Shown: piece by piece, positions 56,560 to 64,000 of the stretch
Position numbering within the stretch: position 1 is the stretch's first letter
Layout of the letters: each line of letters begins with the position of its first letter
Assembly (NCBI RefSeq): GCF_033958435.1
Contig: NC_134147.1
Span: 41,286,001-41,350,000, forward strand
DNA length: 64,000 bases
From: Carettochelys insculpta
Taxonomy: Eukaryota; Chordata; Testudines; Carettochelyidae
Reading direction: 5' to 3'
Position numbers and translations under genes: made by a program
The notes under the pieces: model-generated
The model's input: the letters and a program-made list of their open reading frames with translations, nothing else
Told to the model about the DNA's origin: nothing
The model's database searches: none

Positions 56560-57697
56560 CATGACCACCTGATCAGTAAATTAGGGAAATGCAGCCTCGA
56601 TGGGGCTACTGTAATATTGGTGCATAACTGGCTGGATAACTGATTCTCAGGGAGTAGTTATTAATGGTTCACAGTCATGCTGAAAGGGCATAACAAGTGG
56701 AGTTCCCCTGGGGTCAGTTTGGGGACTGGTTCTGTTCAGTATCTTAACCAGGGACTTAGATAATGGCATAGAGAATATGCTTATAAAGTTGGCAAATGAC
56801 ATCAAGCTTGGAAGGGTTGCAAGTGCTTTGGAGGATAGGATCATAATTCAAAAAGATCTGGACAAACTGGAGGAATGGGCTGAGCTAAATAGGATGAAGT
56901 TTAATAAGGACAAATGCAAAGTACTCCACTTGGGAAGCAACAATCAGTTTCATGTATACAAAATGAGAAGTGACTGTCTAGGAAGGAGTACTGCAGAAAG
57001 GAATCGAGAGGTTATACTCGACCGCATGGTAAATATGAGTCAACAGTGTGAGACTGTAACAAAAAAGCAACCGTGGTTCTGGGATGCATTAACCAGATTG
57101 TGGTGACCAAGACACGAGAAGTCATTCTTTTGCTCTGTTCTGCTCTGCTTTGCTTTGCTCTGCTCTTATTAGGCCTCAGTTGGAGTACTGCGTCCAGTTC
57201 TGAGCATCACATTTCAATAAGAAGGTGAAGAAATTGGAGAAGGTCCAGAGAAGAGCAGCAAAAATGAATAAAACACTTTAATCTAGAAACCATGACCTGT
57301 GAGTGAAGATTGAAGGGCTTGAGTTTGTTTAGTTTGGAAAAGATAAGACTGAGAGGGGTCATGATAGTGGTTTTCAAGTACCTAAAAGAGTGTTGCAAAG
57401 AAGAGGAGAAGAATTGTTCTCCTTGACGTCCGATGATAAGAAGCAATGGGCTTAAATAGCAGCAAGAGAGGTTTAGGGTTGGACTTTAGGAAAATCTTGC
57501 TAACTGTCAGGGTTAAACACTGGAATAAATTGCCTAGGGAGGTTATGGAATCTCCATCATTGGAGATATTTAAGAGCAGGTTAGATAAACATCTTTCCCG
57601 GATAATCTAGGTGATGCCTAGTCCTGCCATGAGGGCCCGGGACTGTACTTGATGACCTCTTGAAGTCCCTTCCAGTTCTCGTAGTCTGTGATTCTAG
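56560..57697 (+). mobile_element. CR1 LINE, 1.1 kb 3' part
   Basis: The copy runs from within the reverse transcriptase (GGAGTTCCCCTGGGGTCAGT) through ORF2's end to the 3' tail (GAGGGCCCGGGACTGTACTT, CCTTCCAGTTCTCG, GTCTGTGATTCTAG). It is the longest CR1 copy in the window. A T/G/C low-complexity insertion (CTCTGTTCTGCTCTGCTTTG, about 57128-57167) interrupts it. Frames are broken. Confidence 0.88.
56777..57106 (+). pseudogene. CR1 ORF2 fragment (RT thumb region)
   Basis: The 109-residue frame contains ANDIKLGRVASALEDRIIIQ, DLDKLEEWAELNRMKFNKDK and CKVLHLGSNNQ, the segment just after the catalytic FADD-like motif of CR1 reverse transcriptases. In this copy the catalytic motif itself lies upstream in a damaged stretch. 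It is not a host gene. Confidence 0.85.
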
Positions 57698-58854
57698 TGT
57701 GGTAGCTGAAAAGTGATGTTCCTTAGTTTAATTTAATTGTCGCTCTGAGTCTAATCCATTTCCAGTTGTCTCTGTAACTGAATTCTCATACAGTTCCTAA
57801 TTACTCTTCAGTTCAGAGTAGCTGGTACTCCAAATTATTGCCCTGCACAGTTAACTCCTATCCAGATTGTTCCCTCATTCCTGATACAGTTTTCAACAGG
57901 ACTCTGACTTTGTGCAGCACCCATGAATGGGTGAATCTTGTGTTGATTTTTACTGTGCCTGCATAGTGCTTGTTGTCCCATTCAGTGTTGACCGCTCTCG
58001 TGATTTTTTTGTATGTTTGTTAAATCCTTTCTTAGCCAGCATGTGCATAAGTCCCACTGACTTATGCTTAAATGCTTTGATGCGTGTTCAAATTCTGCCC
58101 ACAAAAGACAAGATTTGGTCTTTACTGGTCATTGTGAATGGTGCTCGTGGTCTACAGTACTTATCATCCAGCATAGATATCTGGTAGATCCTCTTATTAG
58201 TCTAACATTTTTTCTGTCTAACTTAAGTCCACTAGGACAAGTTAGGCCAAAGTCAATCCAGCTGTAAATCCACAGACTTATGGAGAGCTACAATAGTTGA
58301 TGAATTTGGTTCTTCAGTTAAAACAATTGATTCCTCCTTCAAAATGTAATCAAAAATATAAGTTCCATCCTGTCCCTGGAGCAATTCCCTGGATGCTAGC
58401 TCCACTTACGTACAGCTGAAATGTGCACAAGTCAGATGCCATTATCTGAATTACATCCCTCTACTTAACTTCTTGCTTGTGACCTTACTTCCACTTGGGA
58501 TAACTGTAGGAAAATACCAAATCTTCATGTACAACAGACGGTTCTCACAGCATGCTGCAGACTTCGCTTCTTGGCCCAGTTGCCTAAACATATGCTTAAA
58601 CTCTCCAGCAATCACAGACATACAAATTTAATCGTGAAGAGTGTGTCATCCACCCTCTGTTTTTGAAAATGGCTATGATCACTGCAGCCGTGCTAAGCTA
58701 TCGTTGCAGGACCTGGAACTGCAAGCAGCTTAGGCAGTTTGGGGCTTTGTTACGAACTAAGGCTCCTGCGTGGCTTTGTCAGAAAGCCTTTCCCAGCTGC
58801 AGCCCAGTTTTGAGTGAACGCATTTGGATGTGTAGATTGGAGTGCACCCACAAG

Positions 58855-59090
58855 CATTGGCTAGTGGCTCGGGTGCTGGACAGAGCGATAGGAAACTGGG
58901 CTTCAAACCCTAGCTCTGACCTGCCATGTGACCTTGGATAAGCTACTCTTTGTGTTTTTCCTCCATCTCTGTCTGTCAAGGTTTTATGTTCTTCAGGGCC
59001 TACGTTGTCCTCCCCTCATCCCTGCCCCTGTTTAGTGTCTAGCGCAGTGGAGCTCTGATTTCTAGGGGCTGCTGTCATACAAATGTAACT
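58855..59090 (+). repeat. MIR-type SINE with long tail
   Basis: The head GTGGCTCGGGTGCTGGACAG and CTTCAAACCCTAGCTC are tRNA-like. TGTGACCTTGGATAAGC is the core. The 3' part TTTAGTGTCTAGCGCAGTGG, AGCTCTGATTTCTAGGGGCT, GTCATACAAATGTAA matches the same tail type as 24950-25045. Confidence 0.75.
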
Positions 59091-59672
59091 GAAGAGGAAC
59101 TGCAGAGGCCTCTGACAAGGGGGAGTGAAGTCTCTATTCTACAGCCTGGGTGGTATTAATAATCAAAACCAATCCACCACATCCTAAAGATAGGGTCACG
59201 CTACAGCTGACTCCAGGGGAAGAAAGGGCTCCTAGCCTCTTTATGTAGCATTGCACTCATGCAAGAATCTGAAATGGCTGGGCCACCCACAACCATGGGA
59301 GGGATCTGCAACAGCTGGGTGCAGTGAAGTCATCACCTCCTTTTAGAGGTACAGTAAGATCTGCAGCTCCTTAAAACATTGGGTCTAATTGGTCGCTGCC
59401 TTGCAAAGAGAGCAAAGAAGAATTGCTGCAAAAGCCAAGTCACTGGGCCGGATCCTCAGGCGATATAAATTGGTATAATTCCACCCACATCAGTGGAGCT
59501 GAGCTTGCTTTATTTTGCCTTAGAGTGTGGCAGCTTTGACCTCCTGTTGCATGGGAGGAAATGTCCCAGGTGAAAGGCTGTGGAGCAGCAGTCCTTTTAT
59601 GTCTTCTATGATCATAATGTTCCCCGCCCCAGTGGTATGTCACCTCTGTTCACCCCACCATCAGCAGCTATT
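59091..59672. other. Unassigned intronic stretch
   Basis: No exon was recognised. A relic of the dispersed family (GCCGGATCCTCAGGCGATAT, then CACATCAGTGGAGCTGAG) lies at about 59449-59510. Confidence 0.5.
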
Positions 59673-60344
59673 AGCCGTGTCTACACGTGCACGCTACTTC
59701 AAAGTAGCGGCACTAACTTTGAAATAGAGCCTGTCACGGCTACACATGTTGGGCGCTATTTCGATGTTAACATCGACGTTAGGCGGCGAGATGTCGAAGC
59801 CGCTAACCCTATGAGGGGATGGGAATAGCGCCCTACTTCGAAGTTGAACATCGAAGTAGGGCACGTGTAGCCGATCCGAGTCCCGCAACATCGAAATAGC
59901 GGGGTCCGCCATGGCGGCCATCAGCTGAGGGGTTGAGAGACGCTCTCTCTTCAGCCCCTGCGGGGCTCTATGGTCACCGTGTGCAGCAGCCCTTAGCCCA
60001 GGGCTTCTGGCTGCTGCTGCGGCAGCTGGGGATCCATGCTGCATGCACAGGGTCTGCAACCAGTTGTCGGCTCTGTGGATCTTGTGTTGTGTAGTGCAAC
60101 TGTGTCCGCCCTGTGACCCTGTCTGCAGCTGTGCCTGGCACCCTTATTTCGATGTGTGCTACTTTGGCGTGTAGACGTTCCCTCGCAGCGCCTACTTCAA
60201 TGTGGTGCTGCCCAACGTCGATGTTGAACGTCGACGTTGCCAGCCCTGGAGGACGTGTAGACATTGTTCATCGAAATAGCCTATTTCGATGTCGCTACAT
60301 CAAAATAAGCTACTTCGATGTAGGCTTCACGTGTAGACGTAGCC
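59673..60344. mobile_element. MITE with TCGATGT repeats and unrelated interior
   Basis: The termini AGCCGTGTCTACACGTG and (rc of the right end) GGCTACGTCTACACGTG are inverted repeats. The direct trinucleotide ATT lies outside both ends. The outer about 200 bp on each side are packed with TTCGATGT, ACATCGA and TACTTCGAAG in both orientations. The middle (about 59920-60130) is a different, GC-rich filler with repeated GCTGCTGC-type sequence. CpGs are well kept. A second internal terminus-like GGGCACGTGTAGCC at about 59859-59872 suggests a composite. Confidence 0.75.
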
Positions 60345-60480
60345 ATTATGGGCTATAATTTGGTTTGCATTAGAGTCTATCTAATACATTGGGATTTTTA
60401 TAACTACCCATAATGCACTTTTGGTGGCAGTATGGTGTGCAGAATTATAAAATTTACTATTAGGATTAAAGTATCAGGAG

Positions 60481-60673
60481 GTAGCAGTGTTAGTCTGTAT
60501 CTGCAAAAACGATGAGAACTCCTGTGGCACCATATAGAGTAAAATATTTTTTTGGAGCATAAGCTTTTCTGAGCAAAGACCTGCTTTGTCAGGTGCATGT
60601 GAGTCTTTTCCCATGAAAGCTTTTTCTCCAAAAAATCTGATAGTTTATAAGGTGCCCCAGGACTTCTCGTTTC
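60481..60673. mobile_element. Second palindromic Penelope-like fragment
   Basis: GTAGCAGTGTTAGTCTGTAT and TCCTGTGGCACCATATAGAG lead into TTGGAGCATAAGCTTTTCTG. At about 60598 the sequence turns back on itself and reads the same region on the opposite strand (CATGAAAGCTTTTTCTCC, GTTTATAAGGTGCCCCAGGA). The geometry is that of the copy at 10916 but more diverged. ATTAGGA occurs on both sides (60459-60465, 60674-60680) but not exactly at the left border, so the duplication is doubtful. Confidence 0.7.
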
Positions 60674-60767
60674 ATTAGGAGTGTTTCAGGTGCAGTATGT
60701 TTCCATTCCTTGAGCCTTCCTGTAATGGAAGGGGGAAGATGGTACTTGTAACATTATTCAAAATGTA

Positions 60768-61084
60768 CTGTAGGTTGAACCTCTCTGATCCAGCAACCTT
60801 GGAACCTGAGCCGTTCCAGATGAGAGAATTTGCTGGAGCACAGAGGTCACATTGTCTAAGAACATCACCAAAACGTTCACTGTTTACGGAGCTCTTAGAA
60901 AACATTTCAGGGTAAATTGCACCTTACATAACAGCACAAGACACTGAGAGTGAGGACTTGTGGCTGTAATCAAACTTTCGGGGACCGTGGGGAGCTTGGT
61001 GACACCCATGATAAGTGGTCATCCAGCTAACTGAAATCATGCTGGATTATGGATGTTGCCAGTTGATTAGAGAGATTCATCCTG
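60768..61084. mobile_element. Tigger/pogo-type MITE flanked by TA
   Basis: The left end CTGTAGGTTGAACCTCTCTG and the right end in reverse complement, CAGGATGAATCTCTCTAATC, are inverted repeats. TA lies directly outside both (60766-60767, 61085-61086), as expected for Tc1/mariner-superfamily insertion. Inside, GATCCAGCAACCTTGGAACC and GGATTATGGATGTTGCCAG continue the subterminal match. It is non-coding. Confidence 0.75.
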
Positions 61085-61120
61085 TATCTGAAATAGATCA
61101 ACAAGGGAAGCAGCATAATT

Positions 61121-61345
61121 AGTCATAGAAACACAGAAGATTAGAGCTGGGAGAGACCTCTGGAAGTCTAGTCCAACCCCCTACTCAAAGTAGGATCAAC
61201 CCCAACTAATAAATAATATGATCCTCATTATAATGCCCAAGCAAAACAATATATGGAGGCAGGGACATGAAGCAGCAAAATCCAAGGCTGAAGCCACTTA
61301 CTGAATGGCAGCCTAACTCTTAGCCTGCTGGCTAAGGTGCTTTGT
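61121..61345 (-). repeat. SINE with CR1-like tail, diverged
   Basis: On the minus strand the tail reads TTGGGGTTGATCCTACTTTG, AGTAGGGGGTTGGACTAGAC and CTCTCCCAGCTCTAATC, ending near TTCTGTGTTTCTATGAC. Upstream, at about 61260-61345, TTAGCCAGCAGGCTAAGAG may be a remnant of a tRNA-like head. Subfamily is not resolved. Confidence 0.55.
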
Positions 61346-61396
61346 TCTGTCAAACATAATGTTGGTTGTTATTAGTAATTATCACAAAGTGTCATA

Positions 61397-61452
61397 GGCT
61401 ATGTCTACACTAGCCCCAAACTTCGAAATGGCCATGTAAATGGGCCATGTAA
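61397..61452 (+). mobile_element. Truncated 5' end of the TTCGAA MITE
   Basis: GGCTATGTCTACACTAGCCC then CAAACTTCGAAATGGCCATG repeats the first about 50 bases of the elements at 9251 and 61753. It then stops abruptly within a short duplicated GGGCCATGTAAAT motif, at the left border of the large inverted duplication. Confidence 0.8.
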
Positions 61453-61640
61453 ATGGGACTAGAACCCAGGATGTCAGGGTCCTATTTCTGCCACTGTGAA
61501 TAACTGGGGGTCTTGGGCAAGTTACTTACTCTCTATGCCTCAATTTCTCTCTCTATAAAATAGGGTTATTATGTCACTACCTTGCAGGGATGGCATGATG
61601 CTTAAAATCTGCAAAGATGTTGTAAGATGAAAAGTTAAGT
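61453..61640 (+). repeat. MIR-like SINE, left duplicated copy (headless)
   Basis: GGGTCTTGGGCAAGTTACTT, CTATGCCTCAATTTCTC and ATAAAATAGGGTTATTATG form the MIR core and 3' part. The copy starts abruptly at the palindrome border without the tRNA-like head. Confidence 0.8.
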
Positions 61641-61752
61641 GAAACAATTATCATTAACAACAATAATTATTATTAGGCTGATCTTAAATATGTTTTTACA
61701 GGGCTGTAAATACAACTTTAAAGAAGTGCCAAGGAGTGTTTATGCACACTAT

Positions 61753-62149
61753 GGCCGTGTCTACACTAGCCCCAAACTTCAAAATGGCCATTTCGAAGTT
61801 TACTAATGAAGCGCTGAAATACATATTCAGCACCTCATTAGCATGTGGGCGGCCGCGGCACTTCGAAATTGATACGGCTCGCCGCTGCGTGGCTCGTCCC
61901 GACGGGGTTCCTTTTCGAAAGGACTCCGCTTACTTCGAAGTCCCCTTATTCCCATCTGCTCACACGAATAAGGGGACTTCGAAGTAGGTGGGGTCCTTTC
62001 GAAAAGGAACCCCGTCGGGACGAGCCGCATCAATTTCGAAGTGCCGCGGCCGCCCTCATGCTATTGAGGCGCTGAATATGTATTTCAGCGCTTCATTAGT
62101 AAACTTCGAAATGGCCATTTTGAAGTTTGGGGCTAGTGTAGACACGGCC
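61753..62149. mobile_element. Foldback TTCGAA MITE, full palindromic copy
   Basis: GGCCGTGTCTACACTAGCCC at the left and its exact reverse complement at the right bound 397 bp. The arms are almost 200 bp each, rich in TTCGAA and GGGCGGCCGCGG, and meet at CTTATTCCC...GAATAAG. The left arm alone keeps the 15 bp containing CGCCGCTGCG. The related copy at 9251 has a long left arm and a much shorter right one. Flanking bases are mirror images (TAT left, ATA right) rather than a direct target duplication. Confidence 0.85.
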
Positions 62150-62276
62150 ATAGTGTGCATAAACACTCCTTGGCACTTCTTTAAAGTTGTATTTACAGCC
62201 ATGTAAAAACATATTTAAGATCAGCCTAATAATAATTATTGTTGTTAATGATAATTGTTTCACTTAACTTTTCATC

Positions 62277-62475
62277 TTACAACATATTTGCAGATTTTAA
62301 GCATCATGCCATCCCTGCAAGGTAGTGACATAATAACCCTATTTTATAGAGAGAGAAATTGAGGCATAGAGAGTAAGTAACTTGCCCAAGACCCCCAGTT
62401 ATTCACAGTGGCAGAAATAGGACCCTGACATCCTGGGTTCTAGTCCCATGCACTATCCATTACACATACTTATGC
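62277..62475 (-). repeat. MIR-like SINE, right copy with its head
   Basis: On the minus strand this copy reads from GTGTAATGGATAGTGCATGG (tRNA-like head, beyond the palindrome border at 62449) into the same core as the left copy. Because it keeps the head that the left copy lacks, it is the likely source of the duplication. Confidence 0.8.
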
Positions 62476-63960
62476 TTCTAAAGTGTACTTAAGTTACCAC
62501 TAAACGGGTTCTGCTGTGATTTACACTGTGTTCCCTAGAGATCTGTTGAATCTCAGATGCCAGCAGGTGTGCCTGAATCTGTCCAAACAGCAGAGTTAGT
62601 ACACAGACTTTCTGGATTCTTCTGATCCTAAGCAGGCTCATTTTTCTAGCAGAAATAGAGTAGCCACCTGTGAGCCAGATGCCCTGCCAGAGCAGCTGGC
62701 CTCATTTGTACGGGATCCTGCACACCTTCAGTGACCGGAGGAGGTACTTCTCCAGTCTGCGGGGGTGGGTGTTGCTCTTTGGGGATGCTATTATAAAAGC
62801 CTCACTGTGGGGCTGAAGAAGGGGGCCATTCCCCAGAGGCCATCCCCTCACTGGAGCTATTCCCCAGAGGCTTTTCCCTTACCACGTTGCTTGTCCCAGA
62901 AGCAGATGGTACAGCACATTTTTCCTTGGGAGGGCAGAGGACCACTGATGGGAGGCCTGAATTAGGCCTTTGCTGGGTGCTTAGAGACATGGCCCACATG
63001 CTGGGCTGTATTAAAATAGTTTTGCGTTACTCGGCTGGTACAAAGTTGCCCTAGAGGCAGCACCATTGGCTAAAAGAGGTTTACCTGCTCAGTGGTGGGC
63101 ATTGCTTCCCTTAAGTCTCCTAAGTCCCCTGCCCAGTGGCTGCTGCATAAAACAAGGCTGGGGAAAGAGGATGCGGCCATCGGCAGTCCTATGGCTGCCA
63201 TAGCTGCCCCTTGGAGACTGTTGGCAGCTCTAAATTGCACGGGAGGGCAAGTCCAACACAGAGTTGGGGGAGCACAAAGATCTTGGAACCACTTTTACAT
63301 GCTCATGCTGATATGGGCCAAGCACCCACTGGTGATAGTGTAGGGTCTGAGGTATTGCTTTTTACTTAGGAATCCACATGAAATAAGCCTGAGGTGAGGG
63401 AAAGTATTCATGGTCCAACGCTGTCCTGTTTTCCGCATTTGTTTTGTGTCACTTGAAAAAAACATGCCTGTACAAATTCTCATAATATGTGCTCCATGGC
63501 ACAGCAGCAACATCCATTGGAAGGGGAGAACTCCTCATATTCCTATGTTCCTGACAGGCTTGGCAAGAGTGAGGCGGGACAGAGAAGAGCCTTGTCCTGC
63601 TGGCAGCACTCTCAAAAAACGCCCTTTCTGAAATCTGGGAGTTATTTGCTAGCTCACTTTGCATTCAGCCTCTGAGCCAGGGGCTCTGTTACCATACAGC
63701 AACATGTTTCAGGACTGCTCTCTGGGAGGCAGGGCTAAGGTGTTACAGTCCCAGGTTCCCAGAGGTTGTGGATTTAAGTCTTGCTTAGTCTCACGCTCCA
63801 GTTCATGCAGCTGCAAAATTGGGTGTCTGATTTATAGGGTGAGGGAAGTCAAAGATGCCCAGACATGATGCTACTCACACCTCTTCCTTTGGTATTGTTG
63901 ACTAAGGAAACTAATGTGCTGTAAACAGTATTAGCACAGTGAGGCAGACTTTGGTTCTTT
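62476..63960. other. Unassigned intronic stretch
   Basis: No exon or well-preserved repeat was recognised. A weak tRNA-like SINE head may lie at about 63725-63790. Overlapping short frames on both strands near 63400-63680 are mutual shadows. Confidence 0.45.
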
Positions 63961-63974
63961 CTCTCTCTCTCTCT
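63961..63974. repeat. (CT)n tract
   Basis: A short CT repeat is followed by GCAG. It resembles a 3' splice acceptor, but the sequence after it does not continue FRMD4B. Confidence 0.85.
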
Positions 63975-64000
63975 GCAGTTCTCTGGGGCATCACATTACA

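Larger units (their letters stand above)
61453..62449. repeat. 997-bp inverted duplication (palindrome)
   Basis: Left arm 61453-61950 (498 bp) and right arm 61967-62449 (483 bp) are reverse complements around a 16-bp spacer. The outer flanks (61453-61752 against 62150-62449) differ at two positions only: G/T near 61615 and in the GGGCTG/ATGGCTG site near 61705. The inner arms, which belong to a foldback MITE, differ at about seven positions plus one 15-bp indel, which accounts for the arm-length difference. All positions otherwise pair with a constant coordinate sum. Confidence 0.92.
47505..64000 (+). other. FRMD4B: FRMD4B downstream intron (at least 16.5 kb)
   Basis: The donor is gtaatg; no matching acceptor plus next FERM exon was found. 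Segments 47505-50866, 51178-56197, 57698-58854 and 62476-63960 have no named feature. Within them, 48600-49100 is GC-rich, 55905-55923 is a T run, and short relics of the dispersed 'tccactgaa' family occur near 50635-50700 and 51870-51910. A polypyrimidine tract followed by CAG near the window end does not lead into the expected FRMD4B sequence. Confidence 0.7.

Noticed and set aside
60459..60680. ATTAGGA as target duplication of the Penelope fragment
   Set aside because: The left copy lies about 15 bases away from the recognised element border and the repeat is short. It may be coincidence.
61827..62206. Four overlapping 68-83 codon ORFs on both strands
   Set aside because: They are mirror translations of the foldback MITE arms and not proteins.
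63940..64000. Apparent splice acceptor at the window end (CT tract then GCAG)
   Set aside because: The following bases read FSGASHY in the required phase 0, which does not match the expected FRMD4B continuation (near GQIEVES in human). It is probably a simple repeat resembling an acceptor.

Overview
This window is vertebrate nuclear DNA, most likely from a cryptodiran turtle. The organism call is an inference from the repeats. There are tRNA-headed SINEs with a CR1-like tail of the Cry I type known from hidden-necked turtles, CR1 LINEs, Penelope-like elements with a GIY-YIG endonuclease, MIR/CORE-type SINEs, and many small inverted-repeat DNA transposons rich in TTCGAA. No bacterial operons, CRISPR arrays or phage genes are present. 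Nearly all open frames of 60-185 codons look like chance frames in non-coding DNA.

The only host gene I can support is FRMD4B (FERM domain-containing 4B, also GRSP1), on the + strand. Four consecutive coding exons lie at 32489-32554, 33607-33701, 37141-37233 and 47420-47504. All have AG/GT borders and compatible phases (0-0, 0-2, 2-2, 2-0). They join into 113 codons covering the ubiquitin-like first lobe of the FERM domain and the start of its second lobe. Residues such as ITFIDDTGQ, DHDLPKKPGP and SISFLKDK point to FRMD4B rather than FRMD4A. Everything before 32489 is presumed to be a long upstream intron. Everything after 47504 is the next intron, whose downstream exon I could not find before the window ends.

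Layout. 1-28 kb is intron with scattered MIR-like SINEs, inverted-repeat elements at 6720, 9251, 16753 and 20511, and a palindromic Penelope insertion at 10916 with an 11-bp target duplication. At 28.2-32.2 kb there is a dense repeat nest: a DNA-transposon relic holding a 30-bp minisatellite, a MITE, a 2.2-kb Penelope-like element inside a Tigger-like element, a CR1 fragment and a Cry-type SINE. 32.4-37.3 kb holds three exons, a hAT element with a perfect 8-bp target duplication, a G-rich tract, a perfect CTCF-type core and a CR1 3' end. 37.3-47.4 kb is an intron with Harbinger-like MITEs (one with TAA duplications), MIR SINEs and a tRNA-Phe-like sequence beside a SINE. 47.5-64 kb is an intron with a tRNA-Arg(CCU)-like sequence beside another SINE, a 1.1-kb CR1, several MITEs, a second palindromic Penelope fragment, and a 997-bp inverted duplication at 61453-62449.

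The most unusual object is that inverted duplication. A foldback MITE sits between two opposed copies of the same roughly 300-bp SINE-bearing flank. The flanks differ at only two positions, yet the element's own arms differ more. I found no new protein-coding system; the interest is in repeat biology and genome rearrangement inside a FRMD4B intron.
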